A stretch of 53,050 nt of DNA, taken from assembly GCA_027490225.1 (NCBI GenBank), contig JAIXYK010000036.1:1-53050 (forward strand). Direction: 5' to 3'. The stretch comes from Bacteroidota bacterium (GTDB lineage Bacteria; Bacteroidota; Bacteroidia; M30B66). The notes under the pieces were generated by a model. It did not search any database, had not been told where the DNA came from, and was given only the letters and a program-made list of their open reading frames with translations. Made by a program: the position numbers and the translations under genes. This document shows positions 8,767-18,237 of this stretch, piece by piece; positions within the stretch are counted from its first letter, which is position 1; the number at the start of each line of letters is the position of its first letter.

Positions 8767-11700
8767 TTACTTTTTAACAATTTTCATTGTTTCTCTTGAG
8801 TTGTTTGTTTCTACTGTTAAGAAATAAACCCCGCTAGAAAGATTATTTAAGTTTAATGAAGTGCTTACTTCGCTTGAAGCTGTAACATTTAAAGTATGTG
8901 TAAATACTTGTTGACCTAAGTAGTTTGCAACTTTAATTGTAGCAGTTTTATCTAAATCTCCTGTAGATATTGCAACATTCACAAAATCAGAGAAAGGATT
9001 TGGATATACAGTACTAGAAGCAACTTCGTTAGCAGTTTGGTTATCATCTGAATGAGAAGCAAATTTAGCTACAGCATTTTGGCAGTTATTGCTCACAATG
9101 AAACCATCTACATCATAACCATCAGCAGTTCCTGAGAAAGAAGCTGGATTAGAACGATCTGTTACTCTTAAGTATTGAACAACACCTGCAGCAGATACAT
9201 CAATTCCACCATCTAAACAAAGATCTCCACCTGTACTTAACAATGTCCAAGGACCATTTTCGAATAATGAACCTTCTACCATTGCTTTTTCTGGGTAACC
9301 AGCACAAGATGGATTTCCGAAAGATGTTTCAACCATTTGAACATCAACACCAGGAGCATCGAATATTACAAAGTCAAATTTCACAACCAAAGAACCACCG
9401 AATCCAAGAGATACGAAGTTAACAGTATTGTTATTTTGAGGTACACCTAAAGCGTTTTCTTTAATTGTTCTAGGAGTAACAATTGGAGTTCCATTTTTAC
9501 GAGTAGTTGGGTAGTAAAATGCCTCTTGAGCTGAACCGAATACTAAATCAGTAGGAACTGGATTTAATTCTTCACCATGTAAACAAACTACACCGTCTAA
9601 GTCATATCCATCAACTAAACCATTGAAAGATTCAGGATTTGTCATATCAACAATCTTAACATATTGTGCCCAGTTTAAACCTTGTAAGTCAAAGTATGTA
9701 TTTTGGCAACCTTCACCTAAATATACCCAGTTACAACCATCTTGAGAAGCATAAGCTCTGATTTTTTCAGGGTAACGAGTACAGTTTTGGTTTCCACTAG
9801 GTAAGAAAGAAGTTTCAACTACATAGATATCATCACCTTCACCGTTTTTAATCGGATAAGCGAATTTCAATACGATTTCACCTGCAAATCCTAATGTTAC
9901 GAAATTGTAATCTTCTGGAGCAGTAGCAACATCACTCAATTGAGGAGCACCTAATGCATTGTCAGTATTTTGACGATCAGCTGCAACTGGAGTTAAGAAA
10001 TCGCTGCTTGGACCAGGGTTGTAGCTAATAACTTCAACTGGACTGCAACCTGCAACTGGAGGAGGGCAAGTTTCTACGAAAGAGATATCATCAATACCGA
10101 AGTCATTACCATTTTTAGTTAAGTCAATGTCATAGATGCTTAATCTCGCAGAACCTGTGTACTCAGCATTGTAAGTAGCAGTTACTTCAATCCATCCATT
10201 TCTACCAACTGTAGCATTGAATGTTCCAAATTCTACTGGAGAAGAAATTAAATCGTTAGGAGTAATTCTGAAGCTGAAACGTGCTGGTGCAGCTGGGAAA
10301 AGATTCTGAGTGTACATTGTGAAAACATACTCTCTACCTGCTGTTACGTCTACGTCTTGCGCCCATAATTCTTTTACTGATTGTGTATTACCATTCACGA
10401 TTAAGAATTTACCTGTACGACCAGTTCCTATAAATTGTGGGTGAAAGTTATTTGCGTTTGTTCCAACAGCAATTCTGTTTTCAGGAACCATCTCTGTGTT
10501 ACCAGCAATGTCAGCTGTGAAAGTGTAAGAAGAAGAGAAACCAGTGTTACCTGCTTCGAAATCTCCATTAGCAATTTTGTTAGTACCACAATCAGTTGGA
10601 TTTGAAACTGGAACAACTGTTAAGTTTAATGTTGTAACCATTGGACATCCGTTGGCACCTGTAGAATTCATTGTGTAAGTTCCACCTGTTGTTCTGTTCT
10701 GACCATTGAAAGCATAAGAATCACCTTCGTTGATTGTAACATTTAATGTTACTGATGAAGAAGTGTTGATTGTTAAGTTCAAAGTTGTAGTTAATGTACA
10801 ACCAGCTTCATTTTCTGATTCATATGTAAATGCTCCAGAAGAAGTATAAGTTTGACCGTTTAATGCCCATGTGTAAGAATCACAAGCAGTAGCAGAAACA
10901 CTTGCAGTTGTGTTTGCACCAACTTCAATTGCAACTTCAGTTAATGAAGCAGAAGCACAACCTTCGTCATTTGCACCTACAAATACTGTAGTAGACTCAG
11001 TTACTGGAACTGAAATAGAATTTCCAAAACCTAAAGCAACTAAACCAGCTGCATCAGCAAACCATTTTACATCACCAGCAGAAGCAACCGCGCTAACAGA
11101 AGCATTACCAGCACCACAACGGAAACCTGGAGTAGTTGAAGTAATAGTTGGTTTAGCATTGATTACAGCAGGAACTAATGTACGAGCTGAAGTACAACCT
11201 AAGTTAGAAGCTTCAACAAAGTAGTTAGTAGTTTGTTGTAAGTCGATAAGCGTGTAAATAGAACCAGTAGCAAGAGCTTGACCACCTTGAGCAGCAGCAA
11301 ACCATCTGATTGTTCCTGTAGCGTTAGCTTCTAAAGATAAAGTACCAGGACCGCAACGTTCTGCTGGAGCAGGAATAGTTACAACTGGAAGTGGATTAAC
11401 TGTGAAGGTAACTACATTACTAATACCTGATAAACAAGCACCTTGACGTGCGATACGACGGTATGAAGTTGTTGTATTGATAGTTGCAGGATCGAAAGAA
11501 GCACCATTAGCTCCTTCAATTACAAACCATTCGTTACCATCTGTTGTAGATTCCCAAATATATGTAGTTAAAGCGCCTGGATTATTCAAACCTTCATTTA
11601 AATTAGTTCCTACAATGTTTCCTGGATTTCCAGATGCACAGAAAGAAGAAGGTGAAGGTGAAGTTAATACGTTGTTAGCAACAGTGCCTTGAGAAGTAAT

Positions 11701-13356
11701 TGTAATAGTACAAACATTGCTATTTACAGAACAATCTCCACTTATAGCTTTACGACGGAAGTATGTTGTTGCATTTACTGCTCCTGGGTTGTAATTAGCT
11801 GAAGTAGCGCCATCGATAGGAGAGAAAGAAATGTTATCATCGCTTACTTCCCACTGGAAAGTGTATGATCCATTACCACCAGTTGGAGTAGAACCAACAA
11901 ATTCAGCAGCATCTAAAGAATTACAAGCAGAAGTTACTTGAGGGCAAGTAATAGAATTTCCAGCTAAAGCAGGTAAAACAGTTACATCAACTTGATCAGT
12001 TGCAGAACAAGTTACTGAAAAAGAAATATCATCTAAACCAAAGTCATTTCCACTTGTGATCAAGTTGTTATTAATAATTTTAATCTCTGCTTGAGTTGCA
12101 GAACCAGAATTCCAAACTGTAAAGAATGGAGACCATGTGTTTAAAGCATTTGGAGCTACAATTTCAGCACCTAATGCAATACCATTAATTTGGAAACGCA
12201 ATCTTGAAAGATTTCCTAAATTAATAGAAGCAATCCAAGTAGCGAAATTATAATTAGTGTTTGGTAATACTTCAACAGTTTGAGACCAAACTACCTGACC
12301 TAAAGTACTAGACCCATTGATTGCCATGTAGAAATCATCATTTTCTCCAGCAGCAAGACCTTTATTATGTCCTACACCTTTGAAAGCAGGGTGCATTTTA
12401 GTAACATTTGTATCAGTTCTATTAGCAACTACCGAATATTTACCTTCAGGATAAAGACCTGTTCCTGATGAATAACCACCTACAGCAAAACCAGCAACAT
12501 AAGCGTAATCAGAAGTAAAACCTACGTTTCTTTGATTAAAATCGCCATTGTTTACTAAGTCACCACTATTTACATAACCTGTTAAAGTATAAGTAGTGTT
12601 TACAGCAGGAGATGCCGTTGGATTAACTGCAAATGCACTGCTTAAACTTCCAGCCGGTGACCACTCATAAAAATCAGCTCCTGAACCTTCTAATTGCACA
12701 GAACCGCCAGTACAAACTGTTTTGTTAGGACCTGCATTTACGTTTACAATAGTGTTTTGAACTAAAGCTGTTGTAGAAGCGAAACATCCGTTGATATCTT
12801 GAGCTACTACTGTATAAAGACCAGAAGGAACACCCATTAAATCTTCAGACGTTGTTCCATTACTCCAGTTAAAAGAAGCAAATTCAGAAATGCCATCAGC
12901 TTGTGGATCAATTAACACAAGGTTAACATTTCCAGTTTCACCAGGGCAAGCATTTTGAACTAACGTTTTCAATCTGAATTGAGAAACTTTAACTTTTTCA
13001 GAAAATACAGTTTCACCACCGCAAGTTACTCTTACTTGGTATTCTCCAGCATTATCTGCGATGAAAGTTGATGCACCTGCATTTGCAGTGAATACACCAT
13101 TACGGAACCATGCAAAAGAAGGAGCACCAGAGCATCCTGTAACATTCGCTGTTAATGTAGTTGTTCCACCTGCGCATATTCTTAATGCACCTGAGATGGA
13201 AACCGAAGCCGCTGCCGGAGCAGAAATTGTTACATCTTCTCTAGAAGATGCGAATGTTTCTCCTTGGAAAAAGGCAAAAGCCATTACAAGGGAAAGTGCT
13301 TTAAAAGCTTTTAAGCACCCATTGATTGTTTGAACTGTTGTTCGATTTTGTTTCAT
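8767..13356 (-). CDS. T9SS-secreted surface protein with duplicated binding-like modules (1529 aa)
   Basis: I place the start at ATG 13356: it gives a signal peptide ending ETFAS, while the longer reading from TTG 13386 overlaps a promoter -7 element. Ig-like domains come first, then a module ending GNDFGLDDISF (about residues 270-460), several Ig-like and repeat units, and a second module of the same kind running from NGDFEAGNTGF to GNDFGIDDISF. Two tandem domains of about 150 residues follow, sharing YPEK, VETSF, VDGYD(L/V)DG and FVSLGFGG/FVTLGFAG. A T9SS type A sorting domain with YPNPFSDFVNV and SSGVYFLTVET closes the protein. It should be exported by T9SS and held on the surface. Arg is often CGT here, against mostly AGA in the 2310-aa neighbour, which hints at higher expression. 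Ligands are unknown. Confidence 0.87.
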   Translation of the reverse strand: MKQNRTTVQTINGCLKAFKALSLVMAFAFFQGETFASSREDVTISAPAAASVSISGALRICAGGTTTLTANVTGCSGAPSFAWFRNGVFTANAGASTFIADNAGEYQVRVTCGGETVFSEKVKVSQFRLKTLVQNACPGETGNVNLVLIDPQADGISEFASFNWSNGTTSEDLMGVPSGLYTVVAQDINGCFASTTALVQNTIVNVNAGPNKTVCTGGSVQLEGSGADFYEWSPAGSLSSAFAVNPTASPAVNTTYTLTGYVNSGDLVNNGDFNQRNVGFTSDYAYVAGFAVGGYSSGTGLYPEGKYSVVANRTDTNVTKMHPAFKGVGHNKGLAAGENDDFYMAINGSSTLGQVVWSQTVEVLPNTNYNFATWIASINLGNLSRLRFQINGIALGAEIVAPNALNTWSPFFTVWNSGSATQAEIKIINNNLITSGNDFGLDDISFSVTCSATDQVDVTVLPALAGNSITCPQVTSACNSLDAAEFVGSTPTGGNGSYTFQWEVSDDNISFSPIDGATSANYNPGAVNATTYFRRKAISGDCSVNSNVCTITITSQGTVANNVLTSPSPSSFCASGNPGNIVGTNLNEGLNNPGALTTYIWESTTDGNEWFVIEGANGASFDPATINTTTSYRRIARQGACLSGISNVVTFTVNPLPVVTIPAPAERCGPGTLSLEANATGTIRWFAAAQGGQALATGSIYTLIDLQQTTNYFVEASNLGCTSARTLVPAVINAKPTITSTTPGFRCGAGNASVSAVASAGDVKWFADAAGLVALGFGNSISVPVTESTTVFVGANDEGCASASLTEVAIEVGANTTASVSATACDSYTWALNGQTYTSSGAFTYESENEAGCTLTTTLNLTINTSSSVTLNVTINEGDSYAFNGQNRTTGGTYTMNSTGANGCPMVTTLNLTVVPVSNPTDCGTNKIANGDFEAGNTGFSSSYTFTADIAGNTEMVPENRIAVGTNANNFHPQFIGTGRTGKFLIVNGNTQSVKELWAQDVDVTAGREYVFTMYTQNLFPAAPARFSFRITPNDLISSPVEFGTFNATVGRNGWIEVTATYNAEYTGSARLSIYDIDLTKNGNDFGIDDISFVETCPPPVAGCSPVEVISYNPGPSSDFLTPVAADRQNTDNALGAPQLSDVATAPEDYNFVTLGFAGEIVLKFAYPIKNGEGDDIYVVETSFLPSGNQNCTRYPEKIRAYASQDGCNWVYLGEGCQNTYFDLQGLNWAQYVKIVDMTNPESFNGLVDGYDLDGVVCLHGEELNPVPTDLVFGSAQEAFYYPTTRKNGTPIVTPRTIKENALGVPQNNNTVNFVSLGFGGSLVVKFDFVIFDAPGVDVQMVETSFGNPSCAGYPEKAMVEGSLFENGPWTLLSTGGDLCLDGGIDVSAAGVVQYLRVTDRSNPASFSGTADGYDVDGFIVSNNCQNAVAKFASHSDDNQTANEVASSTVYPNPFSDFVNVAISTGDLDKTATIKVANYLGQQVFTHTLNVTASSEVSTSLNLNNLSSGVYFLTVETNNSRETMKIVKK

Positions 13357-13383
13357 AAGAACAATTGTTAAGATTAGGTTTTG

Positions 13384-13391
13384 CAAATTTA
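13384..13391 (-). promoter_or_regulatory. Promoter -7 element TAAATTTG of the 1529-aa surface protein gene
   Basis: Minus-strand TAAATTTG matches the Bacteroidota sigma-ABfr consensus TAnnTTTG exactly, 28 bases before ATG 13356. The -33 region is T-rich without a perfect TTTG. The match makes a TTG start at 13386 implausible, since that codon would lie inside the promoter. Confidence 0.6.
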
Positions 13392-13759
13392 TACAGATTC
13401 GATGTAAGAAAAGTTACATTTGTGTTAAGTTTTTTTTCTGTTTTCTTAAACCTATATTAATTATTAACAATAATTACATGTTATACATCTGTTTATCAAT
13501 TACTTAGACGGACTGTTGATAACTTTGCGAATTTTCAAATCCCCGCAAAAATGAGTACAAATACCTATGTTTTTATAAGTTTTAAACTGATTTTAAACTT
13601 GAAAACAAATCAAATTCGGCAACATTATGTTCTCAAAACGTCAAATTAAGGTCAAAAAAAGGCATAGGGATCTTAAAAATTACAGATTACCCAAACAATC
13701 TTACATAGACTAAGACAAATCCGACAAAAACAGTTAATGTTGCTGATAAATTCTAACAC
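13392..13759. other. Divergent intergenic region between two secreted protein genes
   Basis: About 370 bases of AT-rich DNA separate the promoter of the minus-strand surface protein from the plus-strand gene at 13760. It contains no reading frame or hairpin I can support. A weak -7-like TAATGTTG about 20 bases before ATG 13760 might serve the plus-strand gene. Confidence 0.4.
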
Positions 13760-15001
13760 ATGAAAAAAACGCTACTTATTGCATTTTCAGGATGTACTGT
13801 ACTACTTGCAACAGTTCTGACAAATAATGATGTGCATTCTAATGGAGGAGGAGCTCCTGCCGGTTATACTGGCTCACCCTTAGAAAACAATAATAGAACT
13901 TGTTCAAGTGCTAACGGCGGCTGCCATAGCGGAGGAGGAGCTAGTTTTCAAATAGGATTAATTACTTCAAATGTTCCGGAATGCGGTTACATCGCAGGAC
14001 AAACATATTCAATAACAGTTTACATTACTTCGGCTAATAGAACTAAATTTGGTTTTAGTATATCCCCTCAATTGACAAACGGAAATACCGGAGGCAGCAT
14101 GATTGCCTCTTCAGGCACACAATTAAACGGAGGAGGCAGGTATTTAACGCACACAAGTGCTGGAACTTCAGAAACTGGTACCAATGAAAGAACTTGGACT
14201 TTTGACTGGGTAGCTCCAGCTGCAGGATCTGGAGATGTTACATTTTATGCTGCTTTAAATGCAACTAATAGCAACAGCGCAAATTCGGGTGACTTGATTT
14301 TTAATTCTACTTTAACAATATTTGAAGGACTACCTCCGGAAGCACCTCAGATTACTGGCAATAATTCATTGTGTGAAGGAAATCCAATAACAATTTCAAC
14401 AAATTACCTTTCTGGAATTGTTTGGCAACCAGGAGGAGAAACAACACAAGAAATCCAAGTTTCCGCAAGTGGAACTTATTCTGTGGAAGTAACAACGGCA
14501 TGCGGAAATGCCACCTCTCTTCCCTTTGAAGTTACAATTGGAACCATTCCATCTACACCAAGCATTAGTACAAATAGTTTTGGAAACCTTCAAAGTTCTG
14601 TAATAGGCAACTTTACTTATAATTGGTATTTAGATGGTGCTTTAGTCGCAACAACAGATTCGGCTTCATACTCACCGCAAAGCTCTGGTGAATATACTTT
14701 GAGTATTACATCTTTGGAAAACTGTTCAAGTTCTTTTTCAGCTCCGTTTACTGTAAATGGTGTTAGTATTTTAAAAATAGATGGAAAGAAATTTGAAATT
14801 TATCCAAATCCATCTAATGGCGTTTTCAACATAATTGTAAAAGAATCCCAATCTGAATTAATAATTACTGATTTAACTGGAAAACTAATTGCTAAGCAGA
14901 AATTGTGGAGTGGAATAAATCTTATTGACCTGAAAGTGAATAAGGGCTTATATGTTTTGCGTTACCAGAATGAGAATTATAGAGTTATTATTGGAGATTA
15001 A
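13760..15001 (+). CDS. Choice-of-anchor V (Reeler-like) protein with T9SS sorting domain
   Basis: The 413-residue product has a signal peptide (about residues 1-27) and then YTGSP...C...CHSGGG, the opening signature of the choice-of-anchor V family, which has a Reeler-like beta sandwich. That domain spans about residues 55-195 and includes TFDWVAPAAGSG and VTFYAALNATN. One or two Ig/PKD-like domains follow (about 196-330), and a T9SS type A sorting domain (about 335-413) has EIYPNPSNGVFNI and NKGLYVLRYQN. In relatives, as I recall, the N-terminal cysteines form CxxCH, a possible haem c site. Here six residues separate the two cysteines (CSSANGGCH). It is transcribed divergently from the large surface gene and converges on the next one. 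Its role at the surface is unknown. Confidence 0.82.
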   Translation: MKKTLLIAFSGCTVLLATVLTNNDVHSNGGGAPAGYTGSPLENNNRTCSSANGGCHSGGGASFQIGLITSNVPECGYIAGQTYSITVYITSANRTKFGFSISPQLTNGNTGGSMIASSGTQLNGGGRYLTHTSAGTSETGTNERTWTFDWVAPAAGSGDVTFYAALNATNSNSANSGDLIFNSTLTIFEGLPPEAPQITGNNSLCEGNPITISTNYLSGIVWQPGGETTQEIQVSASGTYSVEVTTACGNATSLPFEVTIGTIPSTPSISTNSFGNLQSSVIGNFTYNWYLDGALVATTDSASYSPQSSGEYTLSITSLENCSSSFSAPFTVNGVSILKIDGKKFEIYPNPSNGVFNIIVKESQSELIITDLTGKLIAKQKLWSGINLIDLKVNKGLYVLRYQNENYRVIIGD

Positions 15002-15025
15002 TAATAAAAGGTTTAGCCATTTTAT

Positions 15026-15826
15026 TTAAAACCTATAACCAAGACTGAAATTTAGATTAGCTGTTGCGCCGCTGCTTGTAACACCAGGAATTGATGTAAA
15101 TACTCTTCTTGTTCCAACTCCAAAAGTTGTTGAAATAGCTAATTCTTTTGAAGGATTCCAAATAAAACCAAAAAAAAAAAAAAAAGAAAAGAAAGTAGTA
15201 TTTTCAATATATTGAGCTACTGGAAAATAAGGATCCATATAACCATAATTATTAGGCCTGTATTGGACCATTCCTGTCCTTATTGATGGACCAAGAACAA
15301 GGCTAACTTGGCCTTGCCCAGTTGGGTAAAACAACAAATCGAATCCACTATAAAAAATATTTCTAACTCTTCCGTTATTCCCACCATTGTTTATCTTACT
15401 GGTTCCATTTAAGTTAATACTAAAAGGTATCCTTATTCCAAGTTTACGGCTTTTACCAACTAATCGCTCGAAACCTAAAGTAACATTTTGAAAAAGCAAA
15501 TCACCAGCATTCATATAAATAATATTGCTTTTCAATTCAGATGGATCCATTTTCGAATTATTACTTACATAAGAAGGCTTTTCATTATACATCAAATTAA
15601 ACTTGTCAATAGCGCCGCTTTCATAATTTATTAAAGCTACATCTTCTATATCTAATGTATATACTGGGCCATTTAAATTTGAAAACCTTTTATACAAAAT
15701 ATCTTTACTACCTACTTCTGTTACTTTAGCTTCGATTTTAGAACCATCTCTCATAGTAATTACATCCTGAGAAAAAGAAATTAAACTGCAGAATAGCAGC
15801 ATTAGAGCAAGGGATAATTTTTTCAT
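15026..15826 (-). CDS. Putative small outer-membrane beta-barrel protein
   Basis: The 266-residue protein has a signal peptide (about 1-19, ending ISFSQ). A periplasmic-looking N-terminal domain of a kind common in Bacteroidota follows, with ITMRDGSKIEAKVTEVG and ALINYESG. From about residue 105 there are alternating beta strands ending in NLNFSLGYRF, the usual terminal aromatic of an outer-membrane barrel. A run of 16 T on the coding strand encodes part of FFSFFFFFFGFIW in the barrel. The frame is intact across it. The gene sits between the choice-of-anchor V gene, on which it converges with a 24-base gap, and the M43 protease gene. I cannot name a substrate. A one-mismatch -7 element TATATTCG lies at 15846-15853. 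Confidence 0.65.
   Translation of the reverse strand: MKKLSLALMLLFCSLISFSQDVITMRDGSKIEAKVTEVGSKDILYKRFSNLNGPVYTLDIEDVALINYESGAIDKFNLMYNEKPSYVSNNSKMDPSELKSNIIYMNAGDLLFQNVTLGFERLVGKSRKLGIRIPFSINLNGTSKINNGGNNGRVRNIFYSGFDLLFYPTGQGQVSLVLGPSIRTGMVQYRPNNYGYMDPYFPVAQYIENTTFFSFFFFFGFIWNPSKELAISTTFGVGTRRVFTSIPGVTSSGATANLNFSLGYRF
15170..15185. repeat. A16 homopolymer tract inside a coding region
   Basis: Sixteen consecutive A on the plus strand (T on the coding strand) lie inside the barrel region of the small outer-membrane protein gene. Gain or loss of one base would shift the frame and truncate the last third. The length could also be a sequencing artefact. Confidence 0.85.
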
Positions 15827-15870
15827 AGCAATTCTTTTAACGTATCGAATATAAAATTATTATAATGAAA

Positions 15871-15893
15871 AAACCCCGCAAAAAGCAGGGTTT
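15871..15893 (-). terminator. Terminator after the 731-aa M43 protease gene
   Basis: Arms AAACCCCGC (15871-15879) and GCAGGGTTT (15885-15893) pair with one C-A mismatch around a loop of five A. On the minus strand a T run follows directly (15865-15870 side). It lies 23 bases beyond the stop codon at 15916. Confidence 0.75.
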
Positions 15894-15915
15894 AATTAGT
15901 TAGTTGTTATTAGAG

Positions 15916-18111
15916 TTAATTTTTCGTTATTTTTTTAACTATCGTTTTTCCATCTATCTCAAGTCGAACAGTATACATTCCTTGAGTCAATTGATTCATA
16001 TCGATGCTAATGCTTTGATTTCCTTCACCAACTTTACCATTATATGAAGGCAAAACAAGCTTACCTAACAAGTCATAGACCTTTACAGAAACATCAGAAG
16101 CTTTTGAAGTTGTAAAATTAATATTTGTAAGCCCTTGAGTAGGATTTGGGAAAATACTTAAAGAAAGGGCTTCAGCATTATCGTTGATTCCAAGAGAAGT
16201 TCCAATTTTAAAATCATCAATATATAGATTGTTACTTCCTTCAGCACCTGCTTTAAATTCAAACATAATTCTAACATTTTCTTTATTAGCTGCAAGACTT
16301 AGAGATGCAGCAAAATCTTCAAACTGGTTAGGGCTATTAGGAACAAATTCAGAAGTAAACAATCCAGAAGTTATTAGATTAGTTCCTGACCATGATTTAA
16401 TTAATCTCCAACTCTGGCCACAATTTATAGAATAATAAACACTTAACATATCTGCAGGAACTCCTCCTCTTTCTGCTGCGGCTACTCTAAATGTCATAGC
16501 TGGAGATGGGATACCTACCAAAGAATAAGCAGGAGAAACAATTCTATCTGCTTCACTATCAACATTGTTGTAATTACGCATTCTTAGGCCGCTGGTTCCT
16601 CCAAACGCCGAAAACTGCGCCCATTCCCACTTATTAATTCTATTATCTGGATTGAAAACTATCCAAGAATTAAAATCTTGTGGTTCATTATAATCTTCCC
16701 AATACTGACCATTAACAGATTGTTGTTCAGCAGCATCTGGGAATACACGAATTGTATTATCATAATTTACTGCACTAGCACCAGCGCTATTACTTGCAGT
16801 TAATGAATAATCGTAAACACCTGCAGAATTATATGTAATTGTTGGTGTTGCTGCAGAGGAAGAAGATGGAGTTCCTCCTTCAAATGACCATTGTTGAGTG
16901 AATGTTGTAGTATTGTAAATTGACTCATCAAAACGAATACTTCCGCCTTCACAAACCATCGTAGGTGTTGAACAATTATTAAAAGACCCTGTACATGCAG
17001 TTGTTATTGCACTTTCTGCAATTGGAGAGCATGTAATTGGATTTGCAATATCCTCGTCTCTGGTTCCTGTAAATGCCAAATTTTCATCTGAAATAATGAA
17101 GTATCTAAAATTTGCAAATACACCATTCATAATTGCTTTTTGCCCTTGAGTAAACATTGCCATACAAGCGTCATCAGAATAATCCATGTAGTTTTCAAAC
17201 ATCTCACCACAAGCAAGTTCAGTATTGCAAGTCGCTGTATCTCCACCAGAAACTACCAAAGGAATGTATGGGAAATCAGAATAACAAATACCATAGTTCG
17301 GTCCGTATGCTGGAGGGGTATCCTCTACTCCATCGCTTCCGCAATCAGCATCACCCCAAATGTGTCTTAGACCAAGCCAGTGACCAGCTTCGTGAGTCAT
17401 AGTTCTTCCAAGTCTAGCGCCAAATTGACCATTTGTAGCTGTACCAATACTACCAATACAGTCATGTCTAATAACTAGTCCATCAGTTGAAAGTAAACCT
17501 CCAGCAGGAAACTGTGCGTATCCTAAAACTTCACCTCCAACACCATCTAATGTACCAATGGATTTAACAACCCATACATTTAGGTATCTAAAAGAATCCC
17601 AGTGGCTTACAGTTTTTATCCCATTTTGGTTTGAGGCTTCATTCGTTTTAGAAGAATATACCCTTAAAATACCATCAGTGCAATTTCCTTGAGGATCTTT
17701 AGTAGCCAACCTAAACTCAATTTCACAATCAGCGGCAGCTGCAGCATGACAAGCTGGAACTTGAGAAAAATCAGGATTTGTTAGTGAAAAATCTTTATTC
17801 AATTTTACTAATTGATCTAGAATTTGTGCCTTAGAAATATTCTCAGGTCCACCTTCGTGAACAACGTGAAAAACAACAGGAATAATTCTTTTTGTACCTG
17901 AACGTTGAGAACTTTGATTCTGAGCAACATAGTTTTCAATTTTTGCTTGCTGTTCTTGATATTTAACAGCTAATTCAGGGTGTTTCTGGAAGTCCTGATT
18001 CATTGATTCTACAGCATAGCATTTTTTAGGTGCTTTACTATTTTGAGCAATTCCGTTTCCAGCAAGGAAAACAAAACTAAGGGCTACAATAGAAGGTAAA
18101 ATTCTTTTCAT
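15916..18111 (-). CDS. Secreted M43 (pappalysin/cytophagalysin) zinc metalloprotease with PKD and T9SS domains
   Basis: The 731-residue protein begins with a signal peptide ending GNGIAQ (residue 22) and a propeptide-like stretch. The catalytic domain (about 70-350) carries the metzincin zinc site HEAGHWLGLRH (about residues 239-249), followed by WGD and a cysteine-containing loop. The Met-turn region is NYMDYSDDACMAMF. A PKD domain (about 385-465) and a jelly-roll-like region (about 470-640, ending NNLYIDDFKIGTS) follow. The T9SS type A sorting domain is the last 75 residues, with SIFPNPTQGLTNI and LTQGMYTVRLE. The enzyme is expected to act outside the cell or on its surface, degrading proteins or processing surface proteins. 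A second M43 enzyme lies at 30781. It has its own promoter and terminator. Confidence 0.92.
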   Translation of the reverse strand: MKRILPSIVALSFVFLAGNGIAQNSKAPKKCYAVESMNQDFQKHPELAVKYQEQQAKIENYVAQNQSSQRSGTKRIIPVVFHVVHEGGPENISKAQILDQLVKLNKDFSLTNPDFSQVPACHAAAAADCEIEFRLATKDPQGNCTDGILRVYSSKTNEASNQNGIKTVSHWDSFRYLNVWVVKSIGTLDGVGGEVLGYAQFPAGGLLSTDGLVIRHDCIGSIGTATNGQFGARLGRTMTHEAGHWLGLRHIWGDADCGSDGVEDTPPAYGPNYGICYSDFPYIPLVVSGGDTATCNTELACGEMFENYMDYSDDACMAMFTQGQKAIMNGVFANFRYFIISDENLAFTGTRDEDIANPITCSPIAESAITTACTGSFNNCSTPTMVCEGGSIRFDESIYNTTTFTQQWSFEGGTPSSSSAATPTITYNSAGVYDYSLTASNSAGASAVNYDNTIRVFPDAAEQQSVNGQYWEDYNEPQDFNSWIVFNPDNRINKWEWAQFSAFGGTSGLRMRNYNNVDSEADRIVSPAYSLVGIPSPAMTFRVAAAERGGVPADMLSVYYSINCGQSWRLIKSWSGTNLITSGLFTSEFVPNSPNQFEDFAASLSLAANKENVRIMFEFKAGAEGSNNLYIDDFKIGTSLGINDNAEALSLSIFPNPTQGLTNINFTTSKASDVSVKVYDLLGKLVLPSYNGKVGEGNQSISIDMNQLTQGMYTVRLEIDGKTIVKKITKN

Positions 18112-18205
18112 TTTTATAATTTCAATAAGTAAACATTAAAAGTGTGCAATTATAATATATAATCTCTAGGTTACTGCAATATTAAGTAATCAAGATTTTA
18201 CAAAG

Positions 18206-18237
18206 CAAATCTATACATAGAAACTTTAAGAAGCAAG
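18206..18237 (-). promoter_or_regulatory. Promoter of the 731-aa M43 protease gene
   Basis: Minus-strand TAGATTTG (18206-18213) matches TAnnTTTG exactly, and CTTG (18234-18237) lies 20 bases upstream as an imperfect -33 box. The expected transcript would have a leader of roughly 90 bases before ATG 18111. The promoter starts at the 3' end of the comEC-like gene. Confidence 0.5.

Noticed and set aside
13384-13386. TTG 13386 as start of the 1529-aa surface protein
   Set aside because: The codon lies inside an exact promoter -7 box, and ATG 13356 gives a normal signal peptide.
15009-15034. Inverted repeat AGGTTT/AAACCT between converging genes as a terminator
   Set aside because: The stem is only 6 bp, overlaps a stop codon and has no adjacent T run of useful length.
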